From positions 2,108,001-2,172,000 of the forward strand of contig JAEVLN010000004.1 of the NCBI GenBank assembly GCA_018350325.1: a stretch of 64,000 nt of DNA, given 5' to 3'. The notes under the pieces are model-generated. The model was not told the DNA's origin. It saw only the letters and a list, made by a program, of their open reading frames with translations, and searched no databases. The position numbers were made by a program, and so were the translations under genes. Shown here piece after piece: positions 51,058 through 62,864 of this stretch (position 1 is its first letter; the number at the start of each line of letters is the position of its first letter). The DNA is from Globodera rostochiensis (lineage: Eukaryota > Nematoda > Chromadorea > Rhabditida > Heteroderidae).

Positions 51058-51288
51058 TACAACTCGCCTATGTAACATTTCGCCTACACAGCCAAAAGGC
51101 AACATTTCGCCTACAAAGCCAAAAAGCAACACTTCGCCTACGCAACATTTCGCCTATTTACATTTCGCCTACACAGCCAATAGGCAACATTTCGCCTACA
51201 AGGTTAAAATGTTACAATTCGCCTACACAACATTTCGCCTATGTTACATTTTGCCTACCCAGTCAAAAAGCAACATTTCGCCTACAAA
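51058..51288 (+). repeat. Left inverted-repeat arm
   Basis: About ten copies of a CATTTCGCCTAC core joined by AGCCAAAAGGCAA-type spacers, opening with TACAACTCGCCTATG. Sub-repeat period alternates between about 15 and 27 bases. Confidence 0.85.
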
Positions 51289-51908
51289 TTTAAAAAATTT
51301 TTTATTATTATTTTCTTTGACAAACGATTAAGCATTTTGCAATGCGCGAAAGAATCAAAGCTTCAATGTTATTAACTCTTTGGCAACAAAGAAATGATAC
51401 AAAATGATTGAATAGATTTGTCAATAGAATTGATCTCTCATCTAGGCACCTCTGTTGTTTTGCGAAACTGGGCATTGATGGAGTTGACTGTCTCGGAGAA
51501 CTGCCCTGTTGAATTTGAAACTAGATTCCCTAAAACAAAGGAAAAACTTGTGCAAAGAACGCTCTCGAACTAACTACCGAATTGTTGAAAAGGATCGACT
51601 ATTCCGTTATTCTTATATGCCTACTTTTCTTTACTAGGGACCGGATTTTTAGTATCTAAACTTCAAAAATAGCCAAAAAACTAAAACTGGTCCCTACTCA
51701 GGACATCCAGTAACCAAAGAAAACTTTTTGTTTTATTAATTGATTAAGCTTACCTTGGGAACTAGCACAACGTCGCCTTGATTTGGTCGCGAAATCCTGC
51801 TGTCGTATAAAAGCAGCATCGATTCACTATCCTTCCTTGATATTGAATTTTACACCTTTCAAAAAACCAATGCATAAAAATTTACCGACTTAACATTTGT
51901 CGAAGTGC

Positions 51909-52196
51909 TCAAAAACCTCGCAGTGACGTACTTCCTTGCTTGCCCGAAAATTTTTGAGGTTTTGCGCTTGGCTCTTCTTGGATCTTCCTTTTCAGACCCA
52001 GTTTTTTCGAATCAGCCTAAAATTCAACGGGCTCCAAGTTTTCGTCTCCAACAGAAGCGATCGGCGAATCTCGATGAAGTATTGACTGATTTGTTTCTTC
52101 TTCTTCTCGGATTGTACTTTGCTCTGCCGCAATGTATTGCTTCTTCTTCTTCTGCAGGCTCTCAACTTTGTTGCGCATCAATTTTTCAAGATTCAT
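51909..52196 (-). CDS. Candidate short charged protein inside the inverted-repeat element
   Basis: From an ATG at 52196 the minus strand encodes MNLEKLMRNKVESLQKKKKQ and about 40 more charged, coiled-coil-like residues to a TAG at 52019-52017. The same frame continues past the TAG for 35 codons (ADSKKLGLKRKIQEEPSAKP). A 36-base GT..TTTTAG interval ending at the TAG could be spliced out in frame. A TATTTATAG lies just upstream of the ATG. Further minus-strand exon-like pieces (near 51840-51760 and 51530-51440) have good splice sites, but a full model could not be closed. It could be a captured gene fragment, a decayed transposon gene or chance. Confidence 0.3.
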
Positions 52197-52324
52197 TTTC
52201 CGTTATCTATAAATAATTAGGTATACGTGTGTGAAGATGGATTTGTACAATGCTTTTGCTCTTGATCTAACTAAATAAGCCTTAAATTTGTCAAAGGAAA
52301 TGTTAAAAATCGAATTTTTAAAAT

Positions 52325-52485
52325 TTGTAGGCGAAATGTCGCTTTTTGACTGTGTAGGCGAAATGTTGCGTAGGCGAGTTGTAACCTTTTAACCTTGTAG
52401 GCGAAATGTTGCCTTTTGGCTTTGTAGGCGAAATGTTGCGTAGGCGAAATGTTGCGTAGGCGAAATGTTACATAGGCGAGTTGTA
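52325..52485 (-). repeat. Right inverted-repeat arm
   Basis: About seven copies of the complementary core GTAGGCGAAATGTTG, ending CATAGGCGAGTTGTA. It is shorter than the left arm by about three sub-repeats, but sub-repeat order near both tips is the same. Confidence 0.85.
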
Positions 52486-54170
52486 CGGCAGCGATCGCTT
52501 TTGCTTTATTCGTGCATAACCATTAACCATGTATTGCTCCATTTTGTCCTGTCCTGATACTGTGTCCGCCGTCAAAACGCGTGGGATTTTGGACACTAAA
52601 AGTATGTTAATACATGTGTTCTCGCGCGTCTTTTACTTTGATCATTCCATTCTCGTCGACCTTTATTGTTGCTGTTTCACTTCTCCGAAATTGACACGTC
52701 ATTGGCTTTCATAGCCCCATTATCCATTCATCCCTCTGATGCTCGTAACATTTTAACCAATCAATCCACCGATTATCATCACTGATTGACTTGACATTCA
52801 ATTGCTCTACCTTCATTCGTTATTTTTGATAAAGCGTTTGCTACGTAACACCAAGCTTTGGGGCTCCTCAACTAACGACTATTTTAACAACTTTTCTTCA
52901 TGAATCTCCACCAATTGCTTCAGAGGAAAGTTTAAAATAACGGGTTTTTTGAAATTACGCTTGCCATTGCTGACCGAATAACTCCAACCCGACTCAATTA
53001 GTCCAAACAACCGTCTAGTTTTGGTTACTTTTCGAGCGGTGTCAAGCTTTATCGCCAAACCTTTTTTAAACGGAAATTGTTATGTTTATGCTATTAAAAT
53101 TTATCGTTTTAGGTGATGATGTGATTGCAGCAAAGAAGGTGAAATGACTGGTGATGAGACGACAAGGCTAAGAATTGGAGTGAAACAACCAACCCACTTG
53201 TTCGTGCCCCTCCCAAACCTCAATCTTATTTTGATAAATGAACAAAGTTACCCGAGCTCTAATGTTGACCATAACGGTGTATATGTAAGTACTGCCAGAA
53301 TTCGTTAATTCACCTATAATAAAGTCGGAACAAATTGGTGCGTCGATTGGTAGGTGGAGGCGAGAGGCCATAAACTTATCGGTAATACGATTTTTTTGAT
53401 CAAGAAATGTGTACGGGGGCGTTTTGGGTCAACTTATTCGAAGAATTCAAAATGCATTAAGGACAAGAGGAAACGAACGAATGATTGAATTTATACATTT
53501 TGTGTGGGCCTTTGGTGTAGCCGGGTGCCTAAAAAAGTCCAGAATTCAGGCTCCCAAAAAATATTCGAAATCCGGCAAACTCGAATATTGGTAATTGCTC
53601 TTTTGACATTTTTTCGCACTCTAAAGACCGAAATTTTGATCTTTTTCAAAATGAGAAAATTCAAAGCGAATTTGGCCCCCTCCCGAACGAAAAATTGGGC
53701 AAAAAATCTGCTGTTTTTGGACCAGTTTTCTTAACATTCCATCAAAAACTGATTTTTCGTACACATAAAAACAGCAGAGAGTCGGAAGAGGGAACCGTGA
53801 GCAAAATACTGTGGATTACGTTTAATATGATAATATAAGAAAGGGTATTCGAAAACTATTTTAGCATTAAGGACAGATGCGAAGTATTGCGGAAAGGAAG
53901 TGATGAAGGCACTCTTTAACAAAATAATAACAAGTTTAGTCCGAGTAGGGGAGGAGTGTGTAGTGATGGGCAGAGAGTAGAAGTCATGACAAGTTTTTAA
54001 TGGGGAGAGACAAGGCCCAACATGATAACAGAACAGAAAAAACGATGGATGGTGTGGTTTAGGAAGTCAAACGTGGAGGAAGGGAGGGAGAGAGAGTATA
54101 AAAACAGAAAAAAATTGAATCGAATCCACACAACCCAACCAAAATCCCCTCACCCCCATCAATCCATTCA
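52486..54170. other. Spacer between the element and vigilin
   Basis: Mostly AT-rich with no recognised gene. A 67-codon minus-strand frame at 53371-53168 has an internal TTATTATAG acceptor-like site and readable composition (ending EVWEGHEQVGWLFHSNS). It could be a last exon of an unknown gene, but nothing upstream was identified. Purine-rich tracts at 54060-54110 lie in the vigilin 3' region. Confidence 0.4.
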
Positions 54171-57100
54171 TCAACGGCGCTGACCCCAGACAGCCGTTGC
54201 GCTAACAGGCTTCTGCTGCTGCGCCGCAACACCGCCGTCCGACAGTCCAGGGAACTGCTCAACCGAGTCGAGCTGCCACGGTGCGTTCACCATCTCGATG
54301 TTGTTCGGCTCGGGCTTTGGCGGGGGCGGCTCCTCGCGTCGTACCACGTATTGGGACTCATCATAGAGGTCAAACTGAAAGACAATTAAAGAGTGTGTCC
54401 CTGTACCGCTTGCTATACACAAAATTTCCAGCAAAGTACCAATTCTTCGATTATCTCCTCTATACGAGCTTTTGCCCGTTCCACATTCTCCACACGGCCC
54501 CGGATTGTGACCGTTGAGTCACCCGTCTCCTGCTTCGGGAACGAAACTTGGCAGCTGAACTTGTTCTGGATGTCCTTGAGCACTTCCGCGCCACGGGCAA
54601 TGAAGTGGCGATGGTACTTGGGGTCGACGTTCAGTTGCATTTGCGTTTGGGCTTCCTAAATGATGCCAGAATAAACAAGAAAATACAAATAATAGCTTTA
54701 CCAAATCTTCCACAATTGCTTCAATGCGTGCTTTCGCCTTCTGTACATTTTCATCACGGCCACGGATTGTTATCTGTGAGTCACCCGTCTCCTGCTTCGG
54801 GAACGACACTTGGCAGTTGAACTTCTTTTGGATGTCCTTGAGCACTTCCGCACCGCGGATGATAAAGTGGCGGTGGTGTTTGGGGTCGATCTCAAGCTGT
54901 ATTTGGCGTTGGGCTTCCTGTATGGAATTTCTGGTTTTCCCTCAATCAAAATTTATAGTAAGCTTCGGCCTACCAAATTTTCAACAATTGCTTCAATGCG
55001 TGCTTTCGCCCCCTGAACGCCTTCATCACGGCCCCGGATTGTGACCATTGAGTCACCCGTCTCCTGCTTCGGGAACGAAATTTGGCAGTTGAACTTCGCC
55101 TGGATCTCCTTGAGCACTTCCGCGCCCCGGATGATAAAGTGGCGGTGATGTTTTGGGTCAATGTCCAGCTGGACCTGCCTTTGAGCCTCCTAAATTTTGC
55201 CAAAAATTTAACGGTCACTTCCCGATTAAGGTAATCAATCAGAAGCATTGAATTGAAAGCGTGTGGATTGTATCTTTCGTAAAACATTTTCATCGATATT
55301 CAATTCTTTTATTCCTTACCAAATCTTCCACAATTTCCTCAATGCGTGCCTTCGCCCCTTGAACGACTTCATCACGGCCCCGGATTGTGACCATTGAGTC
55401 ACCCGTCTCCTGCTTCGGGAACGAAATTTGGCAGTTGAACTTCGCCTGGATCTCCTTGAGCACTTCCGCGCCCCGGATGATAAAGTGGCGGTGGTGTTTT
55501 GGGTCAACATTCAATTGGATTTTCGTTTGAGGCTCCTGAAAGTTTGAATAAATTGTATGTTATAAAATCATACAACAAAAATTACGCATTGTAAATAGAG
55601 AAGGTGTGTGATTCAAGGACCTTTTCCTCTCCGGGCCGGGAGTCAGAGGGTGCAGCCCGCATGGCCTCGTAGCGGGGCTCGTTCTCCAGTCTCGTGATTT
55701 CAGCGCCGAGCTGCTGCTGGGCCTGCTTGACCTGCTCGGTGGGGCCCTCGATGTAGATGACATTGTCCTCGAAGTCGATCTTGAGTCGCTCCTGGTTCGG
55801 CACCAAGCTGTGAAGATGCTGTCCCTTCGGTCCAATGAGATGCCTTCGCATCCATTCCTTGTATGGTAGTTCAATGGCGATATTGCTGCTTGCTTTCTGG
55901 TACACTGAACAAGCAAAAAAATTAGGAGTGCAAATTGGCCAAGAACCAAAACCAACCGGCACCGGCCGCATCGCCGATTTTGTCCTTGGGCCCTCTGAGG
56001 ATGACCGTCTCGGAGTCGTTGTCCTCCGAAGGTAACTCCACCAACACCTCCGTGTCCCGGAAAATTTCGTCCAGCCCCGCCCGTTTTGGGCCGATGACGT
56101 AGCGATGTTGCGCCTTTGGAACGGTCACTTCCACCGAAACGACAGTTTCCTTCTGAAAAACGAATTTTGAATTGAACCCGCAAAGAAAAGACCTTTTCAT
56201 TGAAAATCTTCAGAATTTCGGCCGCAGCCATCTCGACGCCCTCGCGCTCTCCAGTGACAATGATTGTCTCGTTGTTCGCATGCGTTGGCGGTATGTTCAC
56301 TTTTGCGCCAGTCCGCCGAACCAACTCGTCCACTTAAATTGTGAGCGTGGGAACAAGCGCATTTCGCTTTCAAAAATTAAATAAAGGGCAATCCCGAATA
56401 AATTTTTAAAATTCCGTAGGTTAAGAGTAAATTTCACGAGGCAAGAAATATTTTACTAAGTAAGTTACATCAATTTTGTTAAAAAAGAAAACAAATGCAT
56501 ACATTTTTCATTGTTTATTCCTCGAATCCAAGGATAGAAAGTGCGCGGAATGTCCAATGATTCTGTTTTCTGCTTAGCCTGTGAAGGTAGAAAACAAAAA
56601 TTATGAGGTAAACAAAGAAAGTGGACCACAATAGCATTCGAATTCGGACCTTCTGATGTCCTGGAGATTAACCGGAATTTAAAATTCGAGAAATTTTTCA
56701 TAGACTGGATGCAATGAAATTTGTAATTTAGACCCAAATCCGGATGATTTCAAGCGAATGGTTTGTTGATTATTCACAACCAAATCATCGTGAATTGGGT
56801 CAGCGGGAACTGAGGTTGAAAAGATCTTAGGTAATTAAAATCTGCTAAGATAGCCCCCTCCTTTATGTCTGTGATCTACCAAAAATCCATCATCTACAGG
56901 TTTAGCGATCAGTGGGTGGGACATGAAGGGGTAGCGCCTTCTTACTGGCGCCTTGTTTTATTAAATAGCTAACAATTTTCCCGCAAATTATCCCAATATT
57001 TTTTACCATCTCATCCGCAATGCCCTGGATGTGCTTTGCCGCCTCCAAAATGTACTCATTAGGTCCAACCTGAACTTTCATTGTCCATCAACACTTTCGT

Positions 57101-58197
57101 TAAAAGAAAGCCGAACATACAATTCGGATGGTGTCACTCTTCTCCTCACGTCCGGGCATGTGAATGCGGCACAGAAATTTGTGCTCCAGTTGGCGAAGCT
57201 TGATGCCCTGTTTGCCGATCACGTAGCTGTGGTAGTCTTTCGGAATGTCAAGTTTGACTGTTGCCTAAAAACTGTCAGTGTCTGGTGTGTGCTTTGAGAT
57301 TTGAATCGATCCGCAAAAAAACTTTCGACGAAGAAGAGAATGCCAGGAGAGGGGGCAAATGTACTGCTACATATTGGAGGAGGATTTCCCCCCCCCCTGC
57401 CGTCATCTCTTATTAACCCAGTGTTGATCAGTGATCAGGCATTCGAGACGTTTCGGGTGAATTGAGTAAGCCCGGGTTGTTCCAATATTTAGCAGAGAAA
57501 GAGGTACCGCTCCAAAATTCATGGATAATCATGGAAAGGGAGCGGAGCCCAGAGAAGCCAATACAAAAAATTTTAATCGATTTTTTTGAACAATGCGACA
57601 AATTTAGGAAGGGCAACGAACAGTTTGACAACAAGAGCTGATTTAAATATTTTGGTGAAAGAAATAGCAAAATGTGAGCCGAAACCTGGGTCTGTAGTTC
57701 TCGCACCAGACGAGTTCGTGCGTCCTCCACACATTTTTGTTTTCCCGATATCAGAATGGTGATCGACTGATCCTTTGCTTCGTTCAATTCAATTGTGGTC
57801 CCTAAATATGCAAAAGCGTCGTCCGAATGGCGCATAGAAATGTTGTTCATATAATTACCAGTGAGCTTGGCTATTTGGTTACACTTTTGCTGCTCTTCCG
57901 AAGCGGTGCCAAAAGTTTTGCCGAAGCCACGCGATGCCCGCTCTTCAGCGCTTAGCTTAAATACATTTTTTAAAATAAAAACTAACAAAAATAATTCATC
58001 AACTGAGGCGCTCATCTTCATCATATACACTTTATACATACTTTGAATGCCTCGGTGATTACGGACGATTTGATCGCCGGCTGTGTGGCAGCGGCCCAAA
58101 CACCGATGGACGAAGCGCTCGTTGAAGTCACAGCAGAAGCGTCGGGCAATTGGGGAAAGTCAACAGAATAGTCGAGAGTTTTCTTTTCCGAAGCCAT
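54171..58197 (-). CDS. HDLBP: Vigilin, multi-KH RNA-binding protein with tandemly duplicated KH exons
   Basis: Vigilin binds RNA at the ER and on free polysomes. Roughly 12 to 14 minus-strand exons from 58197 (MASEKKTLDYSVDFPQLPDA) to 54171. The N-terminus has SSVITEAFK and a degenerate first KH. KH modules follow: IPKDYHSYVIGKQGIKLRQL; LDIPRTFYPWIRG with GAKVNIPPTHANNETIIVTG; VPKAQHRYVIGPKRAGLDEI; and LPYKEWMRRHLIGPKGQHLH. Then come four near-identical modules, each of the form DPKHHRHFIIRGAEVLKEIQ plus SFPKQETGDS.VTIRGRDE. The C-terminus includes VNAPWQLDSVEQFPGLSDGG and ends VWGQRR, like human vigilin. Human vigilin has 14 to 15 KH domains with one DPKHHRHF module. Here there are about nine, four of them copies of that module. 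Confidence 0.9.
54435..55540 (-). repeat. Fourfold tandem duplication of a KH-encoding exon in vigilin
   Basis: Four exon copies of about 220 bases at about 54435-54655, 54700-54918, 54975-55192 and 55316-55537, each with its own flanking intron. They share long identical stretches (for example TCACCCGTCTCCTGCTTCGG on the plus strand in all four). The introns differ in length and sequence. Copies at 54975 and 55316 are the most alike. Confidence 0.88.
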
Positions 58198-59249
58198 TGC
58201 GATTGATGAAGCCAGGATTGGAAAACCGAGCCGGTGAGTGTAAACCGAAATCTGATCGGGGAAAAATATAAATGCAAAATCATGCGAGTCGCGCAAGAAC
58301 AGCGCCGTGCGCGGACCACGGGCATGGTGATCGATGCTTAAAACTAGCTCATTTACATTTTACATGTAATTGAGCATGACAGAAGGCATGTGTTGCAGGG
58401 GCGCTGAATGCAAATAAATGTGAGCTGAGTGGGGGGGGGGGGTTAGAGAGACAGAAGAGGGAGAAGGAAGAACGCAACAAATAAACATGGGCAGGGAGGG
58501 AAGCGAGAATGGGGGAAAACGACCATTTTGGAGTTTGCTTACTGTGCATTTTGTGCAAAAATTAAAATGCAGCGAAAGCATTCGCGGCACGAGCGTTCAT
58601 TTCAGTGCCAGCAAAATTCCAAAAGAAAAAGCATTTTCCGCAAGGCAATGCGTTAAACCGGTTTAATTCGGCTACTCTGGCTTGGAATTGACCAAAACTA
58701 GCGAAACCTTTTGACTAGGGTTGCACGGGACCGGGACTTTTGCGAAAAACCGGGACTACTGAACAAAAAAAAATAATGAAAAAAATGATGGTAAAAAAAA
58801 GGGACAAAGAATTCAGTACAAAAATGAAGAAAAAAAAAATGATTTTATTTGCCAAGTAAATTCCCATAAAACCAACGAAGGATAGAACATATAGCAATTG
58901 TGGAGATCGAATGTCAAAATCCGGACCGCTTTTTTATTTAATAGGAAAGAGCGGACAGTCTGAATGGGCAAAAACGAGGGGTTTTCGGTTCCCAAAAATT
59001 CGAAGGATGAGCCTTTGACCAAGGACATAAAATTCCTTTCCAATTTAAACCCTTACAAATTAGGCGGATTGTTGAATAAACGGAGGAAGGCGGCGAGTGG
59101 GGGGGGGGGGGGTGCGTTCGTTATGCACGCGGCATATTCAACAAATTTCTTCCACCAACCCCACAGTTTTGACTCATTTTTGTATTTTTTTTTCTCTGAT
59201 TAAAGGGTACGGAAATGAAATAATTCAAACAATCGAAAATTTTGGTTTA
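58198..59249. other. Spacer between LIN-9 3' end and vigilin start
   Basis: No gene recognised. Contains G runs at about 58430-58442 and 59099-59112, a GGGACCGGGAC/CCGGGAC direct repeat near 58728-58757, and AT-rich sequence. It holds the vigilin promoter region and the LIN-9 3' end. Confidence 0.45.
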
Positions 59250-62200
59250 TCACGTTCTGTTGTTCAGTATTTGGCGCATATGCACCTCCACGTAATCCTG
59301 AAATGCGGCCGCATTTTGTGGCATAATTTGGGCACGAATTTGCTTCAACGATTCGCTGAGGAGATTCATGTCGGAAGCTTAAAATTCGCATTTAAAGAAC
59401 CAATTTACGGGAAATCCCCGAGCCCATAATTTCAACCATTCATACCCGTAAACTTTTTGTTCTGTGTGCCGATACTTCGAAGCTATAAAAGAAGGGAAAA
59501 TTAAAGTTGTTGGTGCTGTACAAAAGGCACCTGAAGCATTATGGAAGCCAACGAGGTGATCAACTGCAGAATTCGCTTATTCCTCACATTCAGCTCACTG
59601 TTGCTGAACAAAAAACCAAAAAATAATTCCCTCAAAAGAAAGTGATCGACCGGTCTCTCCCCCATCCCCCACTACTTTCGTGGATGACCCTACCAATGCT
59701 TCACAATTTGGTAGGCTGTCGTGTTGCTATGCTTGCGCAACATCTCCGGCCTGTCCGATGGGTGCGGCTCACTCAGATGGGGCAAAAGAGTCGTGTAATG
59801 CGTTTGCAGAGCAACGAGATAATTGCGGAACAGTCTGTTCACCGTCTCCAGGTCAATGACCAATTGCGCAAATTGGACCTTAACAAAGTGTCGTTTAACG
59901 TGACGTGGCGAAACGAAGTCGGGGGGGGGGGGGGGGGGGGGAACGCATCGGAGGCGTAACCGGGGAGCCACACGAATTAAAGCAATTTCGCAAAATGTCT
60001 CAACTAAAGGCGCCTATCGGCACCATTGTTGGTCCCAATTTTTTTTTTCTCTAAAAACCCAACTTAAAATGAGCCGACATTTTTCGTCAAACCAAAATTT
60101 TTTCATAAAAATATATGCATTATATGATGGATGGATGAAGCGCACCTTAAACTCGAGAGGGTATGTGCTCCCCAACAGGTTCATTTTCTCAGCGTAATCG
60201 TTCATCACTGTCAAATTGCTGACCAACTTCTTCTTGTACTCAACGACTTTGCACAGTTTGACCTGAACACACGCAAAAGCGTTTTGCTCGGAATTTGAAA
60301 GAAAAACGCACCAAAATCACCAACATTCGAACCGGGAAGTTGCCAACCTTTTCATCCTTCGCTATAAAAAAGGGGATAAATTTCGGGAATTGTCACGGCA
60401 TTTCATCAACTGCCATCACACGCTACACTCACGTATTGCCATTCTGTTCTTTGTCGGACTGTGCAAATTTTGGACGCCGTTCATTGACGCGCCGACGCCT
60501 AACACGTGCCCATGGCCACCACCAGCAGCAGCAGCAGCAGCAGCAGCAACGCCGGCCGGACTTGGGTAGAAATGGTGACGATGGTGGTTGAGCAAAAATG
60601 CCGCCGAGGTCGGCTTGGCACCGCGCAGTCGCACATTGGCACGATTTTGTTCCAGAAAATAGTTGATGGAGAGCAACTCCGTCGGCTGGTCAAACATCAC
60701 TTCGTAGTCCTGAAAGCCGAAGAACGTATTGACCAGCAGCACAAAAAAGGAGGCAAGCCTCTCAACCCGGGGGGTGTTTCGGGGTTTCAGAAACTTTTTT
60801 TTCCTGAATTTTCCCTTATAAACATTATTCTTGCCAAACCTTAATGTAGGCAGCGGGAAGTACGTCTTCCTAAAAATGGGGAAAATTATCAATGCAAAAA
60901 ATCGCTTTAAAACGATACCCTGTCGAACACGACTCGGTAGCCGTCCTGCGTGATTGCATCCACAGTTGCCGCATAAATTCCATCCCGCGGGGTACGGACC
61001 TGAACAAAACAAAAATTTAAATAAAAATTTAAAAAAGCAAACAAAAAACCCGCGCGTAAATCTTTTGGCCAACAATTGGAGGACGTGGCAAATGGGTGGG
61101 CAAGTCCATGAACTCGTCCTCCAGCGAAGTGCAGGTGCCGTTGTAAATGGCACGGATTTTTCGTCTGTAAATTAAGCTTTAACAATCAAATTGTCTTACC
61201 GATTCAAATCAAAATTTCAAAAAATATTTGAAAAATTAAAAACAAACCGTTTTGCCTCCAACGCCTCACGCTCCTCGTCCAGAAATGCCTGGGAGCAACG
61301 GCGCGGCTTTCCGATCAGACGGCGAATTTCGCGCCATTCGGCCTTGCGCAGTTTTGTGCACTTCAAATTGGGAAAAGACTCCTGCATCAGCTGCGAAAAT
61401 TCATTTTCAGCTAGAAACAGTTGCTGATCCACGCCCGAGTAGAAAAACTCGCAGAACACAAAACGCCGCGCCTGCGGCAATTTGAGCACATTCTGAAAAA
61501 CGCAACGGCAAACAATGAACACAAATTTGCGCAAAATTACAGACATGACAACTCAAAAATGTTTTTTTTGGTGTCAAGCAGTACACTCCTCCCAAATCAG
61601 ACCAGTAGGAAAATGCTTAACAACCTTAAGTTTGCGCAGATTCATTTTGAGCTCATCCGAAAGTTCGGCGCCGGCGGCGTGACGCCGCTCCCACGGGTGG
61701 CGGTGAGGATGGAATTGCGATGGAAATCGAAACAGACTTTTGCTGGGCTTGGTTTCGGCGATGTTCTAAATGAATAATTTTTCAGCTTGCTTAAATTTGA
61801 ATTAAAAGCCCAAAAAGAAAATATTCATTGGTTTTTGATGATTTAATATCTGGGTTCCAAAAAACAAAGTCTGGGCTTCCGATCTTCACTTTCTTCATGC
61901 TGGTACGACCTCACACTTACGTATGATGCAGCAGCACCGCTGGTGCTGACCTCTTGCTCGGCGCCGATGACCGCGTCGAAGATCTGCTGCATGGGGTCGC
62001 CCTGCTCGACCACCACATGTTGTTGAAGCTGTTGTTGTTGCTGAGGTTGGGCGACAGCGGTAAACGGCTGCTCCCGGTGCAGAAGTGGCGGCGGCGGAAG
62101 CACAGAATGTTCTGTGCCGTCCGGTTGCTCAAGCTTTGGCTGTTTGCGGGGAGTTGCACACCGAGACCTGTTGACCAAAAAGTGGTGTTAATAGCGACAA

Positions 62201-62864
62201 AACTGGACTTTTTCTGGATTTGGGCCAGGAATCAAGTTCAAATGCTTTCTAGTTATAGAATACTCAGCGTGAAAAATATAGGAGTGTCGGATTCTGATCG
62301 AATCTTTCTTTTTTTGCGATGATCCGTTTAGAAACAATATAAACTGAAGGGGTAAAAGTCTCAAAAGAAAAAAAAGAGAATAAATTATTGACTTGAATTT
62401 CAATTACAAAATAAATTTTCGGCTTTTGGCGGAACAGTAGTTCTTCAGTTATGCAAATTGTTTTCTGTGGATTCAAATTTTTTAAGTCATTTTGCGAAAG
62501 GAAACAATTTTTAAATTTGAATTAATAAGTGGCGGCAGATTTGCACCGAATATTTTTCGTTCTCATACACTGCCCACTAAAATTGAATATTCTTTTACAT
62601 AACAATTTGATTTGGAATCATTTCCGGCACAGTGTTCGTTTACCTTCGAACCGAACTTGGCACCAGCGGTGCGGCATAATGATGGTCAGCAGCAATAGTT
62701 GGCGTCGTTTGTGAGGTTCCCTGGTGCTGAAAGTGCAGTGGCTGCTGTTGCTGTGCCATTTCACCCTCCACCACATACTCCCGGTAACGCAACGGCACTT
62801 TGTTGCTTTCGCGTAACGAATAGCGATGTTCGCGGGGCTCCAATTTGGGCTGATGGTTCGCCAT
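59250..62864 (-). CDS. lin-9: LIN-9 (DREAM/MuvB core subunit, DIRP domain)
   Basis: Subunit of the DREAM/MuvB chromatin complex that controls cell-cycle and developmental genes. About 12 minus-strand exons from MANHQPKLEPREHRYSLRES at 62864 to a TGA at 59252-59250. After a Gln/Pro-rich N-terminus comes the DIRP domain: LPQARRFVFCEFFYSGVDQQ, FPNLKCTKLRKAEWREIRRL and IGKPRRCSQAFLDEEREAL. A Tudor-like region follows (VGQKIYARVRTPRDGIYAAT, DGYRVVFDRV, DYEVMFDQP). A poly-Ala/Gly stretch sits in the 60540-60500 exon (GCTGCTG repeats). The C-terminal half has VKVQFAQLVIDLETVNRLFR, RILQLITSLASIMLQ and MPQNAAAFQDYVEVHM. This order matches animal LIN9. The ATG at 62864 is the first in frame. Confidence 0.9.

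Larger units (their letters stand above)
51058..52485. mobile_element. TA-bounded element with long iterated terminal inverted repeats
   Basis: A 1,428-base unit 163 bases downstream of SERCA. The left tip (TACAACTCGCCTATGTAACA, continuing to 51087) is a perfect 30-base inverted match to the right tip at 52456-52485. Both ends are bounded by TA, the target duplication of Tc1/mariner elements. Each arm consists of degenerate repeats of CATTTCGCC(T)AC with 8 to 15 base spacers, about ten copies at left and seven at right. The inner arm ends also match (GCCTACAAATTT against AAATTTGTAGGC). The interior is AT-rich and lacks a recognisable transposase, so it looks non-autonomous. Foldback/MITE or subterminal-repeat elements are alternatives. 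Confidence 0.75.

Noticed and set aside
51058..52485. CRISPR-like array, because of regularly repeated short motifs
   Set aside because: Repeats are degenerate, spacing is irregular, spacers are themselves repeated, the two arms are inverted, and the context is a eukaryotic genome with introns.
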